Shown: one piece after another, positions 1-8,370 of the stretch
How positions within the stretch are numbered: the first letter of the stretch is position 1
How the letters are laid out: every line of letters begins with the position of its first letter
Assembly: GCA_963806015.1 (NCBI GenBank)
Contig: CAWDWM010000005.1
Span: 248,001-312,000, forward strand
Origin: JAOPZW01 sp963806015
Lineage (GTDB): Bacteria > Actinomycetota > Thermoleophilia > Solirubrobacterales > Solirubrobacteraceae
Reading direction: 5' to 3'
DNA: 64,000 nucleotides
The notes under the pieces: model-generated
Database searches by the model: none
Told to the model about the DNA's origin: nothing
The model's input: the letters and a program-made list of their open reading frames with translations, nothing else
Program-made: the position numbers and the translations under genes

Positions 1-2
1 TA

Positions 3-68
3 CAGACACCGGCGCAGGCGCGAACTGGGCGGTCGGTGGCGCCCAGTTTCGCGCGGTCGCGGTGTCTG
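3..68. repeat. Long imperfect hairpin (extragenic palindrome)
   Basis: The outer arms CAGACACCG (3-11) and CGGTGTCTG (60-68) are perfectly complementary. The inner arms at 17-31 and 40-54 pair except for one extra T (47-49), leaving an 8-base loop. It lies about 40 bases before an SDR start. The inner arm holds GCGCGAACTG, a string that recurs in a second large hairpin at 60578-60634. It could be a terminator of a gene to the left or a member of an extragenic palindrome family; there is no T-tract. Confidence 0.7.
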
Positions 69-109
69 CCTGTTCAGGACTCCAACCACTTCGGAGAAGG
101 GATGCAGCG

Positions 110-895
110 ATGATCTTGAAGGACAAGGTCGCCGTGATCTACGGAGCCGGAGGCGCCATCGGCGGTGCCGTCGCACGCGCCTTTGCCGGCGAGGAGGCGA
201 CCGTCTTCGTCACGGGGCGCGCGCGGGACGCGGTCGACGCGGTCGCCCAGGACATCGCCTCCGCGGGCGGATCCGCCGTGGCGGCCGAGGTCGACGCACT
301 CGACGAGCGGGCGGTGGAAGACCATCTGCAGTCGGTGGTCGATCAGGCGGGCCGCGTGGACATCTCGTTCAACGCGGTCGGGATCCCGGACACGGAGATC
401 CTCGGTGTCCCCCTCCTCGATCTGGATGCCGCGCGGTTCTCGCTGCCGATCGCGGCCTACACCAGGTCGTACTTCCTGACCGCGCGCCTGGCCGCAAGGC
501 ACATGATCGCCAACCGATCGGGGGTCATCATGACCGTCACCGCCCTCCCCTCCCGGACGGGCACCCGGCTGAACGGAGGCTACGGTCCGTCGCAGGCCGC
601 CAAGGAGGCACTCACGCGAGACCTGTCGGCCGAGCTCGCGCCTCAGGGCATCCGCGTGGTCGCTCTGCGACCGCACGGCCTGCCGGAGACGAGCACGATG
701 AAGGAGGTCTTCGACGCCAAGGCAACCGGGATGACCTGGGAGCAGTTCCAGGAGTACCTCGCGGGCACCACGCACCCGCGACGGGTCATGGCCGTCGCGG
801 AGGTGGCCAACATGGCGGTCTTCCTGGCGTCCGACCGGGCGAGCGCGATGACGGGAACCACCGTCAACCTGACCATGGGCAGCCTGGACGACTGA
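110..895 (+). CDS. Atypical short-chain dehydrogenase/reductase family protein
   Basis: A 261-residue protein with an SDR Rossmann fold: a glycine-rich GAGGAIGG loop at residues 12-19 and FNAVG (about 87-91) where classical SDRs have NNAG. The catalytic set is abnormal. Tyr158 is present, but the Ser 13 residues upstream is Ala145 and the Lys four residues after Tyr is Gln162. It may therefore be a non-catalytic or divergent SDR. The start at 110 is chosen because GGAGAAGG (93-100) sits nine bases upstream; an in-frame ATG at 62 lacks a ribosome site. It converges with the LysR gene. The substrate is unknown. Confidence 0.85.
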   Translation: MILKDKVAVIYGAGGAIGGAVARAFAGEEATVFVTGRARDAVDAVAQDIASAGGSAVAAEVDALDERAVEDHLQSVVDQAGRVDISFNAVGIPDTEILGVPLLDLDAARFSLPIAAYTRSYFLTARLAARHMIANRSGVIMTVTALPSRTGTRLNGGYGPSQAAKEALTRDLSAELAPQGIRVVALRPHGLPETSTMKEVFDAKATGMTWEQFQEYLAGTTHPRRVMAVAEVANMAVFLASDRASAMTGTTVNLTMGSLDD

Positions 896-903
896 CGGGC
901 CGG

Positions 904-1821
904 TCAGGCGATGAGCGTGTCCGCGACCTCGCCGATTCGCGCGCGCAGCCATGCGTGGGCCGGATCGGCGGTCGCGCGCGGGTGCCACCACAGGGTCTCG
1001 ACCAGCGCCGGCAGCTCGACCGGCGACTCGAGCACGCGGATGTCGCCGGTGCGGCGCAGGAACGCCTCGGCGCGCTTGGGGATGAGGGTGACGAGGTCGG
1101 TGCCCTGCAGCAGGAACGGCGCGAGCAGGAAGCTCTCGACGCTCACCTCGATGCGGCGCGGGACCCCGAGGCGCGCGAGGTGCAGGTCGGGCAGCGCGAC
1201 GGGCTGGCCGGCGCCGCCCATCGAGTAGATGAGGTGGCCGAGCGCGGTGTAGCGCTCCATCGTCATGCGCTTGCCCACGCGCGCGTTGCCTTCCCAGATG
1301 CAGCACTCCCAGCGGTCATCCCACAGCCGCAGCGACTCGAGGTCGGCGTCGCCCATGATCTCCGGCGGCTCGATGACGAGGTCGACGTCGCCGTTGAGCA
1401 GCGCCCGCCCGGCGTCGGCCAGCCGCGGCAGGACCTCGACGACGAGCCCGGGCGCGTCGGCCGCGAGGGCGCGCACGAGCGGGCCGATGAGCATCAGCAC
1501 GCTGTAGTCCGAGCAGCTCAGCCGGAACGAGCGGTGGTCGGTCGCGGGGTCGAAGCCGGCCGGCACGTCGAGCGCGCGGCGGATGAGCTCGAGCGCCTCG
1601 TGCACCGGGCCGATCAGGGCCTCGGCGCGGGCGGTGGGCACGAGCGTCGCTCCCTGGCGGACGAGCAGCGGATCGTCGAAGAGCCGGCGCAGCCGGCCGA
1701 GCGCGTTGCTCATGCCCGGCTGGCTGAGCCCGACGCGCTGCGCCGCCCGCGTGACGCTGCGCTCGCTGAGCAGGGCGTCCAGCGCGACGAGCAGGTTGAG
1801 GTCGAGGCCGCCGAGGTTCAT
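904..1821 (-). CDS. LysR-family transcriptional regulator
   Basis: A 305-residue LysR-type regulator. The N-terminal winged helix-turn-helix (about residues 5-65) contains SVTRAAQRVGLSQPGMSNAL, followed by the RLRRLFDDPLLVR signature. The rest is a periplasmic-binding-protein-like effector domain. It is divergent from the FAD monooxygenase gene at 1892, with 70 bases between the starts. That space holds a classic T-N11-A inverted repeat. The arrangement is typical of a LysR activator controlling the neighbouring catabolic gene and itself. The ligand is likely an aromatic substrate or intermediate of the monooxygenase (inference). Confidence 0.93.
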   Translation of the reverse strand: MNLGGLDLNLLVALDALLSERSVTRAAQRVGLSQPGMSNALGRLRRLFDDPLLVRQGATLVPTARAEALIGPVHEALELIRRALDVPAGFDPATDHRSFRLSCSDYSVLMLIGPLVRALAADAPGLVVEVLPRLADAGRALLNGDVDLVIEPPEIMGDADLESLRLWDDRWECCIWEGNARVGKRMTMERYTALGHLIYSMGGAGQPVALPDLHLARLGVPRRIEVSVESFLLAPFLLQGTDLVTLIPKRAEAFLRRTGDIRVLESPVELPALVETLWWHPRATADPAHAWLRARIGEVADTLIA

Positions 1822-1824
1822 TGC

Positions 1825-1853
1825 TGTGATGAATCTCGCGTATCACAAGATTC
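1825..1853. promoter_or_regulatory. LysR-type operator in divergent promoter region
   Basis: TGTGAT (1825-1830) and ATCACA (1842-1847) form a perfect inverted repeat with an 11-base spacer, matching the T-N11-A LysR-box rule. A second, overlapping inverted repeat is GAATC (1831-1835) with GATTC (1849-1853). The site lies four bases above the regulator start and 44 bases above the monooxygenase ATG, so it can serve autorepression and activation of the divergent gene. Confidence 0.75.
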
Positions 1854-1891
1854 AGTTGGCACATGGTGACATGCCCGTCTAGCTTCGCGCC

Positions 1892-3469
1892 ATGACTGAC
1901 GAGGAGATCGGAGTCCTGATCGTCGGCGGCAGCCTGGTGGGCCTGACGACCGCCATGCTGCTCGGCCATCACGGCGTGCCGTCGCTGTCGGTGGAGCGCC
2001 ACGCGGGCACGGCGATCCATCCGCGCGCGGGGCACTTCCAGCTGCGCACGATGGAGGTGATCCGCCAGATGGGGCTCGAGGAGCGCGTCCGCGCGAAGTC
2101 GCTGGAGACCTACAGCCCGACGGGCGGCATCATCGCGGTCGAATCGCTGGCGGGACGCGAGCTCGCCACCTACGTCCAGGAGCTCAACGAGGGCGTCGAG
2201 GGCTTCAGCCCCACCGTCCGCGTCTTCATCAACCAGGATGCGCTCGAACCGCTGCTGCGCGAGCGCGCGCTCGAGCTCGGCGCGACGGTCCGCAACCGCA
2301 CCGAGGCGGTCGCCATCGAACAGGACGACGACGGCGCCACGGTCACGCTGCGCGACCTCGACTCCGGGGACGAGCGCACGGTGCGCACGCGCTACGTCGT
2401 CGCCGCGGACGGCAACCGCAGCCCGATGCGCGCGCGGCTGGGCATCGGCATGCGCGGCCATTCGGAGCTGTCGCGCAGCATCACCATCTACTTCCGCGCC
2501 GACTGCTCCGAGCTGCTGCGCGACCGCAACCAAGGAGTCATCTACGTCCACAACCCAGAGCTCCGCGGGTTCTTCCGGATCGACCGCAGCGGCGGCAACG
2601 GCTTCCTCGTCATCAACACGGTGGGTGACGACGTGACGCAGGACTCGGCGATCGACGTCCAATCGGGACTGACCGAGGAACGCACGCTGGCGCTCCTGCG
2701 CACCGCGATCGGGACGGACATGCCGATGGAGATCGTCGACGTCGCCAACTGGCGCGCCGAGGCGACCTGCGCCGAGCGCCTGCGCGAGGGCCGCGTGTTC
2801 CTCGCCGGGGACGCCGCGCACGTCGTCCCGCCCAACGGCGGCTTCGGGGGCAACACGGGCATCCAGGACGCGCACAACCTCGCGTGGAAGCTGGCCGCGG
2901 TCGTCAAGGGCGAGGCCGGGCCGGCCCTGCTCGACAGCTACGAGGCCGAGCGCCTGCCCCTCTGCGAGCTCGTCGTCCAGCAGGCCTACACGCGCTACGC
3001 CATGCGCGTCGTGCCCGAGCGCGGGACCGACGGCGTGCAGCCGCCCGTCCCCGACATCGAGCTCGAGATCGGCTGGGTCATGCGCTCAGCGGCGCTTCAG
3101 CCCGTGGAGGGCGACGACGGAGCCCTGCACCTGGCCCCGGCCGCACTCGACGGTCGCCCGGGCACCCGAGCGCCGCATCTCACACTCGGCGACGGCCGCT
3201 CCACCCTCGACCTCTTCGGCTCGCACTTCGTGGTGTTGCGCCCCGCGGGCGACGGCGTCGATGACTGGGCCCCGCCCGGGGCCGCGTCGCACGTCATCGA
3301 TGCCGATGCGTTCGCCGAGACCTACGGCCTGGCGGCCGCCGGCGCGACGCTCGTGCGCCCCGACGGCGTGATCGCCTGGCGCTCGCGCGGCCCGGTCGAC
3401 CGCCCCGAGATCGAGCGTGCGATGGCGACGGCGCTCGCGCTGGACCACGCAGCTTCCGCAGCGGGGTGA
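1892..3469 (+). CDS. FAD-dependent aromatic monooxygenase (PheA/TfdB-like)
   Basis: A 525-residue class A flavoprotein hydroxylase. The N-terminal FAD dinucleotide fold reads VLIVGGSLVGLTTAMLL (residues about 8-24) and ends with an acidic residue at VERH. The second FAD motif GDAAHVVPPNGGFGGNTGIQD lies around residues 307-327, followed by the NLAWKL helix. The C-terminal thioredoxin-like domain of phenol-hydroxylase relatives is present. The reaction is expected to be NAD(P)H- and O2-dependent ring hydroxylation. It is followed 10 bases later by an alpha/beta hydrolase, so both are probably one LysR-controlled transcript. No convincing Shine-Dalgarno precedes the ATG. Confidence 0.9.
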   Translation: MTDEEIGVLIVGGSLVGLTTAMLLGHHGVPSLSVERHAGTAIHPRAGHFQLRTMEVIRQMGLEERVRAKSLETYSPTGGIIAVESLAGRELATYVQELNEGVEGFSPTVRVFINQDALEPLLRERALELGATVRNRTEAVAIEQDDDGATVTLRDLDSGDERTVRTRYVVAADGNRSPMRARLGIGMRGHSELSRSITIYFRADCSELLRDRNQGVIYVHNPELRGFFRIDRSGGNGFLVINTVGDDVTQDSAIDVQSGLTEERTLALLRTAIGTDMPMEIVDVANWRAEATCAERLREGRVFLAGDAAHVVPPNGGFGGNTGIQDAHNLAWKLAAVVKGEAGPALLDSYEAERLPLCELVVQQAYTRYAMRVVPERGTDGVQPPVPDIELEIGWVMRSAALQPVEGDDGALHLAPAALDGRPGTRAPHLTLGDGRSTLDLFGSHFVVLRPAGDGVDDWAPPGAASHVIDADAFAETYGLAAAGATLVRPDGVIAWRSRGPVDRPEIERAMATALALDHAASAAG

Positions 3470-3479
3470 ACGACGTGCC

Positions 3480-4382
3480 ATGACCTCTGAGGTAATGGAC
3501 GGGCGTCAGCGCCTTGGCTGTACTGCTCGGCATGCCTATCTGAACACGACCGACGGCACCGCCCTCTTCTTCCGCGACTGGGGATCCGGGGATCCCGTCG
3601 TCTTCGTCCACGGCCGGGGGCTGAACTCCGACATGTGGGAGTACCAGCTCCCCGCGCTGGTCGACCGCGGTCTGCGCTGCGTCGCCTACGACCGCCGCGG
3701 GTGTGGGCGCTCGGATCAGCCCGGCGACGGCTACGACTTCGACACGCTCGCGGACGACCTCGGCGCCGTCATGGACCACTTGGACCTCCGAGACGTGACG
3801 CTCGTGTCGCACTCGATGGGCAGCGGCGAGGTCGCCCGCTACCTGACGCGCCATGGCGCCGATCGGGTGGCGCGCGTCGCGCTCATCAGTCCGACGCTGC
3901 CCTACCTGCAACGGGACGACAGCAACCCCGAGGGCGTCGACCCGGCGGTCTTCGAGGGGACCCTCGCCGCCCTGCGCGCCGATCGCCCCGGCTGGCTGGC
4001 CGAGCTCGGGCCCGCGGCGCTCGGAGTCGGGCTCCCGGGCGTCTCGATGTCCAGCGCGATGGTGTCATGGGCCCTGGGTCTGTTCATGTCCTCGTCGCCC
4101 AAGGCCTCGCTCGACACCGCGCGACTGCACGCGGTGACCGACCTGCGCGACGACATGGCCTCGTTCACGGTGCCGACGCTGATCGTGCACGGCGACGCCG
4201 ATGCGCTGATCCCGATCGAGGTCTCGGCTCACCGCGCGGCACCGATGATCGACGACTGCACGCTCGTCGTCTACGAGCACGCCTCGCATTGGCCGTTCGT
4301 CACGCACCGCGAGCGGCTCAACCAGCAGCTGGTCGCCTTCGTTCGCGCCCGATCGGCCGCGATGACACAAGATCGTCCCTGA
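3480..4382 (+). CDS. Alpha/beta-fold hydrolase (non-heme haloperoxidase-like)
   Basis: A 300-residue alpha/beta hydrolase. The oxyanion-strand motif VVFVHGRGLNSDMW is near residue 40. The nucleophile elbow is SHSMGSGEVARYL, the GEVARY tail being typical of the haloperoxidase/esterase subfamily. The acid is in HGDADALIP and the histidine in ASHWPF near the C terminus. The triad is complete. ATG 3480 follows a GGGGTGA sequence about 12 bases upstream; an in-frame ATG at 3417 would overlap the monooxygenase by 53 bases and is disfavoured. As the second gene of the monooxygenase locus it may hydrolyse a lactone, ester or ring-cleavage product (inference). Confidence 0.9.
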   Translation: MTSEVMDGRQRLGCTARHAYLNTTDGTALFFRDWGSGDPVVFVHGRGLNSDMWEYQLPALVDRGLRCVAYDRRGCGRSDQPGDGYDFDTLADDLGAVMDHLDLRDVTLVSHSMGSGEVARYLTRHGADRVARVALISPTLPYLQRDDSNPEGVDPAVFEGTLAALRADRPGWLAELGPAALGVGLPGVSMSSAMVSWALGLFMSSSPKASLDTARLHAVTDLRDDMASFTVPTLIVHGDADALIPIEVSAHRAAPMIDDCTLVVYEHASHWPFVTHRERLNQQLVAFVRARSAAMTQDRP

Positions 4383-4385
4383 CCG

Positions 4386-5336
4386 TCAGCGCGCGTCGCG
4401 CCGACGGCGGCGCTCCTGGATCTGCTGGCGCAGCGTCTCCCACCGCGACCGCGCCTCGGCGGTGACCTCGCCCCATTGGCGGCGGACCTCGTCCTCGGCG
4501 GGCCGTTCGCCGCGGCGGATGCGGTTCAGCTCATCGTGGATCTCACGGCCCGCCGACGCCGATCCGACGACCACGACCATGACGCAGAAGAGCGCCGAGA
4601 TCATGGCGAAGACCGCACCGATCACGCCGTAGCGGGTGGAGTACGTGCTGAAGAGGTGCGGGACGTAGACCGCCGCCCCCACCGAGTACACCGCGAGCCC
4701 CAGCGATCCGATGAGCGCGAACGGGAGCAGCGCGTCGCGTCCGATCCGCTTGGCGCTGAGCACCCATCCACTCCAGCCCAGGAAGATCACGGCCAGCGGG
4801 ATGTCGAGCACGGTCGCCGTGAGCTCGAGGCGGCTGCGCCCCAGCGCGGCGTGGAGGACGCCGCTGAGGCCGAGATACAGCGTCAGCCCGCCGATCCACA
4901 GCAGGCCGTTGAACGTGTTGCGGACGCTCAGCGGGGTGAGCTCCCAGGTCTGCTCGAACAGCCGCTGCACGGCGCGGGTGAAGCTCAGGACCGCGACCAT
5001 GAGGAAGAGGAATCCGATGATCCCCAAGCTGGTGCTCGTGCCCGAGGCCGGCGCGAAGATGTCCCTGACCGCCTCGGCGCCCCCTCCGCTCAGCTCGTAG
5101 CGGTCGATGATGCGATCCGCCGTGCCCTTGCCCCCGAGGTGCGTGGACACGGCGCTGGCGATGATCGCCAAAGGGATCGTGGCCGTGAGCGCACTGGAGG
5201 CCAGGGCGATCGAGCGGTCGAATCCCGCCACCTTCTGAAAGCGGTTGACGACGCGCAGCACGAACTCCGGGCGCAGCCAGAACGTCAGCGTCCGCACGAC
5301 GCGCTCGCGGTCCACGCGCCGGACGCGGCTGGTCAC
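4386..5336 (-). CDS. YihY/BrkB-family inner membrane protein
   Basis: A 316-residue integral membrane protein with about six hydrophobic segments between residues 35 and 270. It has an Arg-rich N terminus and a highly charged C-terminal tail ending RERRRRRDAR-like. The segment with ALASSALTATIPLAII and the later SFTRAVQRLFEQTWEL are characteristic of YihY/BrkB (once annotated RNase BN). The function of the family is unsettled. It starts with GTG at 5336. It is convergent with the alpha/beta hydrolase gene, three bases apart, and probably monocistronic. Confidence 0.88.
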   Translation of the reverse strand: MTSRVRRVDRERVVRTLTFWLRPEFVLRVVNRFQKVAGFDRSIALASSALTATIPLAIIASAVSTHLGGKGTADRIIDRYELSGGGAEAVRDIFAPASGTSTSLGIIGFLFLMVAVLSFTRAVQRLFEQTWELTPLSVRNTFNGLLWIGGLTLYLGLSGVLHAALGRSRLELTATVLDIPLAVIFLGWSGWVLSAKRIGRDALLPFALIGSLGLAVYSVGAAVYVPHLFSTYSTRYGVIGAVFAMISALFCVMVVVVGSASAGREIHDELNRIRRGERPAEDEVRRQWGEVTAEARSRWETLRQQIQERRRRRDAR

Positions 5337-5499
5337 CGGTCAGCCCGTGAACGACGGCGGCTGGGCGAGGATGCGCACGCGCGCGGTCGCGAAGCGGGGG
5401 GCGGCGACGACACGGCAGCTGGATCGATCGGGCAAGACGCGCATGGTCCGCCCATCAGTGGGCGCACGCAAGCATCCGGGCGAGCGGGGTGAGCGGCAC

Positions 5500-5531
5500 T
5501 CACCCCGGCGGGGTGATTCCCGCCGGCGGGA
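5500..5531. terminator. Two adjacent stem-loops, possible terminator
   Basis: TCACCCC/GGGGTGA (5500-5516, 3-base loop) is followed at once by the perfect palindrome TCCCGCCGGCGGGA (5518-5531). They lie directly downstream of the stop of the decayed minus-strand gene at 5544 and upstream of yihY. There is no T-run, so factor-independent termination is uncertain. Confidence 0.45.
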
Positions 5532-5543
5532 CACACCGCCCGC

Positions 5544-5895
5544 TCATCCGCACAGCTCGAACGTGACAGTCCGCTTCAGCGCGTGCGCGCCCTTGCGCGT
5601 GGCCTGAATCGTCAGCGTCGAGCTCCGACCACGTTCCGACCTTCGGTGCGGCGACATGGTTCATCGACTCGTTGACCTGGAGCACGGCGACGATCTGGGC
5701 GCTCGCACCGGCTGCCAGGTCGCCCAAGGCGCAGTCGGCCACCTGGTAGGCGCCCATCGGCGTGATGGTGCAGGTCCCCTGCGACGCCGTCACGGACTGA
5801 TAGGGGTTCGCCGCGGCGTGCTCGGAGCCGCCGCGCAGCGGGAAGATCTCCACCTGGCTCTCGTCGGCGGCGGCGGTGGCGGTACCTGGGCCCAA
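5544..5895 (-). pseudogene. Frameshifted C-terminal remnant of a DUF11-like secreted protein
   Basis: One minus-strand frame reads a DUF11/conserved-repeat-like piece with NPYQSVTASQGTCTITPMG and CALGDLAAGASAQIVAVLQV, then goes off pattern near 5625. A neighbouring frame continues with beta-rich LTIQATRKGAHALKRTVTFE and stops at 5544-5546. The two halves join by a one-base indel around 5610-5640. No convincing start or ribosome site exists; the 5' end runs into the FHA-ABC upstream region, so the gene is also truncated. Similar domains occur in secreted actinobacterial proteins rich in TCT/GxL/LxxG patterns. Confidence 0.55.
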
Positions 5896-5928
5896 GGTGG
5901 CGCGTCAGGGCTATGTACGATCGCCCGC

Positions 5929-8370
5929 ATGCCGCTCCCGGCGGTCCGCGTCACCATCGGAGGAGTTGACGTCACGTTCTCCGATGAGGCGGAGGTCGTC
6001 GTCGGCCGCGGCCCGGACGCCGGCATCGCGGTCGCCGACGAGCGCGTGCTCCTCCAGCACGCGGTGCTGCAGCGTCACCCCGGCGCGTGGGTGCTCGTGG
6101 ATCGCTCCGGCGGGGCGCTCTTCCTCGATGGCTTCGCGATCCCCATGCTGCCGATCGCAGAGCACGTCGAGGTTCGCCTGGCCGACGCGCACGACGGGCC
6201 GCGCGTCGAGTTTCGCCCAGTGACGCTCGACGGCGGCGCCGCGCCCCCGATCCCGTCGGAGGCGACGCGCATGGGCATCTCGCCCGGGGCGCTGCTTCCA
6301 CCCAGCGCTCAGATCGACCGCTCTCCCGCACCGGCGTCCGCGACCATCGCGATCGGCCGCGCGGCGGACAACGACATCGTCCTCGACGACCTGCTCGTGT
6401 CGCGCTACCACGCGCAGCTGCGCCCGCGCGCGCCCGCTGGGCACGAGCTGGTCGATCTCGGCTCCAGCAACGGCACGTTCCTCAACGGCCGGCGGATATC
6501 CGCGCCGGCCGCCCTCGAGCAGCTCGACGTCGTCTCGGTCGGCCGCCACCTCTTCCGCCTGGTCGGGACCGAGCTCGAGGCCTACATCGACGACGGGCTC
6601 GTCTCCTTCCAGGCACGCGAGCTGAGGGTCCGCACGGCGCAGGGGCGCGTCCTGCTCGACGGGATCGGGTTCTCGCTCGAGGAGCGATCGTTCCTGGCCA
6701 TCGTGGGCACCTCGGGCTCGGGCAAGACGACCCTGCTCAACGCGCTCACCGGCTTCCGCGCCGCGGACGAGGGCGACGTGCTCTACGGAGGGCGCAACCT
6801 CTACGCCGACTACGACGAGCTGCGCGGGCGCATCGGCTTCGTGCCCCAGCAGGACATCCTCCACCACACCCTGACCGTCCGCGAGGCGCTCGGGTACGCC
6901 GCCGAGCTGCGCTTCCCCGAGGACGTCTCGCCCGAGGAGCGCATCGCGCGCGTCGACGAGGTCATCGGCGAGCTCGGCCTGAGCGAGGCCGCGAGCGTCA
7001 CCGTCGCCGATCTGTCCGGCGGCCAGCGCCGGCGCGTCTCCGTCGGTCTGGAGCTCATCACCAAGCCGTCGCTGCTGTTCCTCGACGAGCCGACGTCGGG
7101 GCTGGACCCCGGATACGAGCGCTCGCTGATGGAGCTGCTCGCCGAGCTCGCCGCGGGCGGGCGGACCATCGTCGTCGTGACGCACTCGCTGCAGTCGCTG
7201 CGGCTTTGCGACCGCGTCCTGTTCCTCGCGCCCGGCGGCCGCCTGGCCTACTTCGGGCCGCCGCAGCTCGCGCCGGCGCACTTCGGCGCCGCCGACCTTC
7301 AGGACGTGTTCCGCACGCTCTCGTTCGATGACACCCGCGACTGGGCGCGCGAGTTCCGCGAGTCCGGCGATTTCGAGCGCTACGTCGAACGCGCCGGGGC
7401 GTCCGCCCCGGGGCCCGAGCCCGTGCGAGCGCGCGAGCGGCTCTGGTCGGGCCTGCCGAGCGCGCTCGGCTGGCTCAAGCAGTTCTCGACGCTCTCGCGC
7501 CGCTACGCCCGCGTGATCTTCAGCGATCGGCGCAACCTCGCGCTGCTGCTCGCTCAGCCCGCCCTGCTCGGCATCATGATCCTGCTGACGATGCCCGCCG
7601 GCGAACTCGGCGCGCCGGCGGAAGGACACATCCGGCTGCTGCCCCGTGCGGGGCTCGTCCTGCTCGTGGTCATGCTCTCGACGACGTGGCTCGGCGCGTC
7701 CAACGCCATCCGCGAGATCGTCAAGGAGCGCGCCATCGTGCAGCGCGAGCGCGCGATCGGGCTGCTCCCGTCGGCGTATGTGGCGTCCAAGGCGTTCGTG
7801 CTCTCGGCGCTCACCGTCGTGCAGACGGTGATCCTCGTCCCGATCGCGCTCGCCCGCGAGGGCGGCCCGGACTCCGGCAGCCTGCTCGGCTGGCCGCTGC
7901 CCGAGCTCGTGATCGCGGCGGCGCTCGCCGGCCTGGCCGGGATGGCACTCGGGCTGTTCATCTCGTCGCTGGCGAAGACGGCCGATCGCGCGATGACCGT
8001 CCTGCCGATCGTGCTGATCGTCCAGCTCCTGCTGGCCATGGGCGGGCTGTTCCCCGACCTCATCGACAAACCGGTGCTCCAGCAGGCCTCCTACGCCGCC
8101 GGCACGCAATGGGCCTTCTCCGCGGGCGCGTCGACGATCGACATGGGGCGCCTGCAGTCCATCGACCGCCTCGCCCGGCAGGTGCCGGTCGTCGACCTGG
8201 CCGACCCCACCCCGGTGCTCGAGGCCCTGACCTCAGATCCGTCGGTGGACGCGCGGTGGAAGCACATCCCGCGGGCCTGGCTGCTCGACCTGCTCGCGCT
8301 CGTCGCCCTGACCGCGGCCGGGCTGCTCGGCACGATCGCGGCCGTGCGGCAGATGGGCGTCGGAGCATGA
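5929..8370 (+). CDS. FHA-domain ABC transporter (ABCG/Rv1747-like half transporter)
   Basis: An 813-residue fusion. Residues about 5-95 are a degenerate FHA domain. Residues about 140-225 form a canonical FHA with GR..NDIVLDD, SRYHAQL and SSNGTFLNG. The ABC ATPase follows with Walker A GTSGSGKTT (about 259), signature LSGGQRRRVSVG (about 361) and Walker B LLFLDEPTSGLDP (about 381). From residue about 535 an ABC2-type membrane domain has about six segments. FHA domains bind phosphothreonine, so a Ser/Thr kinase probably controls transport, as known for the mycobacterial Rv1747 type. ATG 5929 is taken as the first residue of the FHA. The next gene overlaps by four bases. Confidence 0.92.
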   Translation: MPLPAVRVTIGGVDVTFSDEAEVVVGRGPDAGIAVADERVLLQHAVLQRHPGAWVLVDRSGGALFLDGFAIPMLPIAEHVEVRLADAHDGPRVEFRPVTLDGGAAPPIPSEATRMGISPGALLPPSAQIDRSPAPASATIAIGRAADNDIVLDDLLVSRYHAQLRPRAPAGHELVDLGSSNGTFLNGRRISAPAALEQLDVVSVGRHLFRLVGTELEAYIDDGLVSFQARELRVRTAQGRVLLDGIGFSLEERSFLAIVGTSGSGKTTLLNALTGFRAADEGDVLYGGRNLYADYDELRGRIGFVPQQDILHHTLTVREALGYAAELRFPEDVSPEERIARVDEVIGELGLSEAASVTVADLSGGQRRRVSVGLELITKPSLLFLDEPTSGLDPGYERSLMELLAELAAGGRTIVVVTHSLQSLRLCDRVLFLAPGGRLAYFGPPQLAPAHFGAADLQDVFRTLSFDDTRDWAREFRESGDFERYVERAGASAPGPEPVRARERLWSGLPSALGWLKQFSTLSRRYARVIFSDRRNLALLLAQPALLGIMILLTMPAGELGAPAEGHIRLLPRAGLVLLVVMLSTTWLGASNAIREIVKERAIVQRERAIGLLPSAYVASKAFVLSALTVVQTVILVPIALAREGGPDSGSLLGWPLPELVIAAALAGLAGMALGLFISSLAKTADRAMTVLPIVLIVQLLLAMGGLFPDLIDKPVLQQASYAAGTQWAFSAGASTIDMGRLQSIDRLARQVPVVDLADPTPVLEALTSDPSVDARWKHIPRAWLLDLLALVALTAAGLLGTIAAVRQMGVGA

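Noticed and set aside
955..1869. Long plus-strand frame over the LysR gene
   Set aside because: The minus strand encodes a standard LysR HTH; the plus frame is compositional noise.
5911..8109. 732-codon open frame antisense to the FHA-ABC gene
   Set aside because: Arg/Ala/Gly-rich low-complexity translation without domains; a typical shadow of a GC-rich gene with clear motifs on the other strand.
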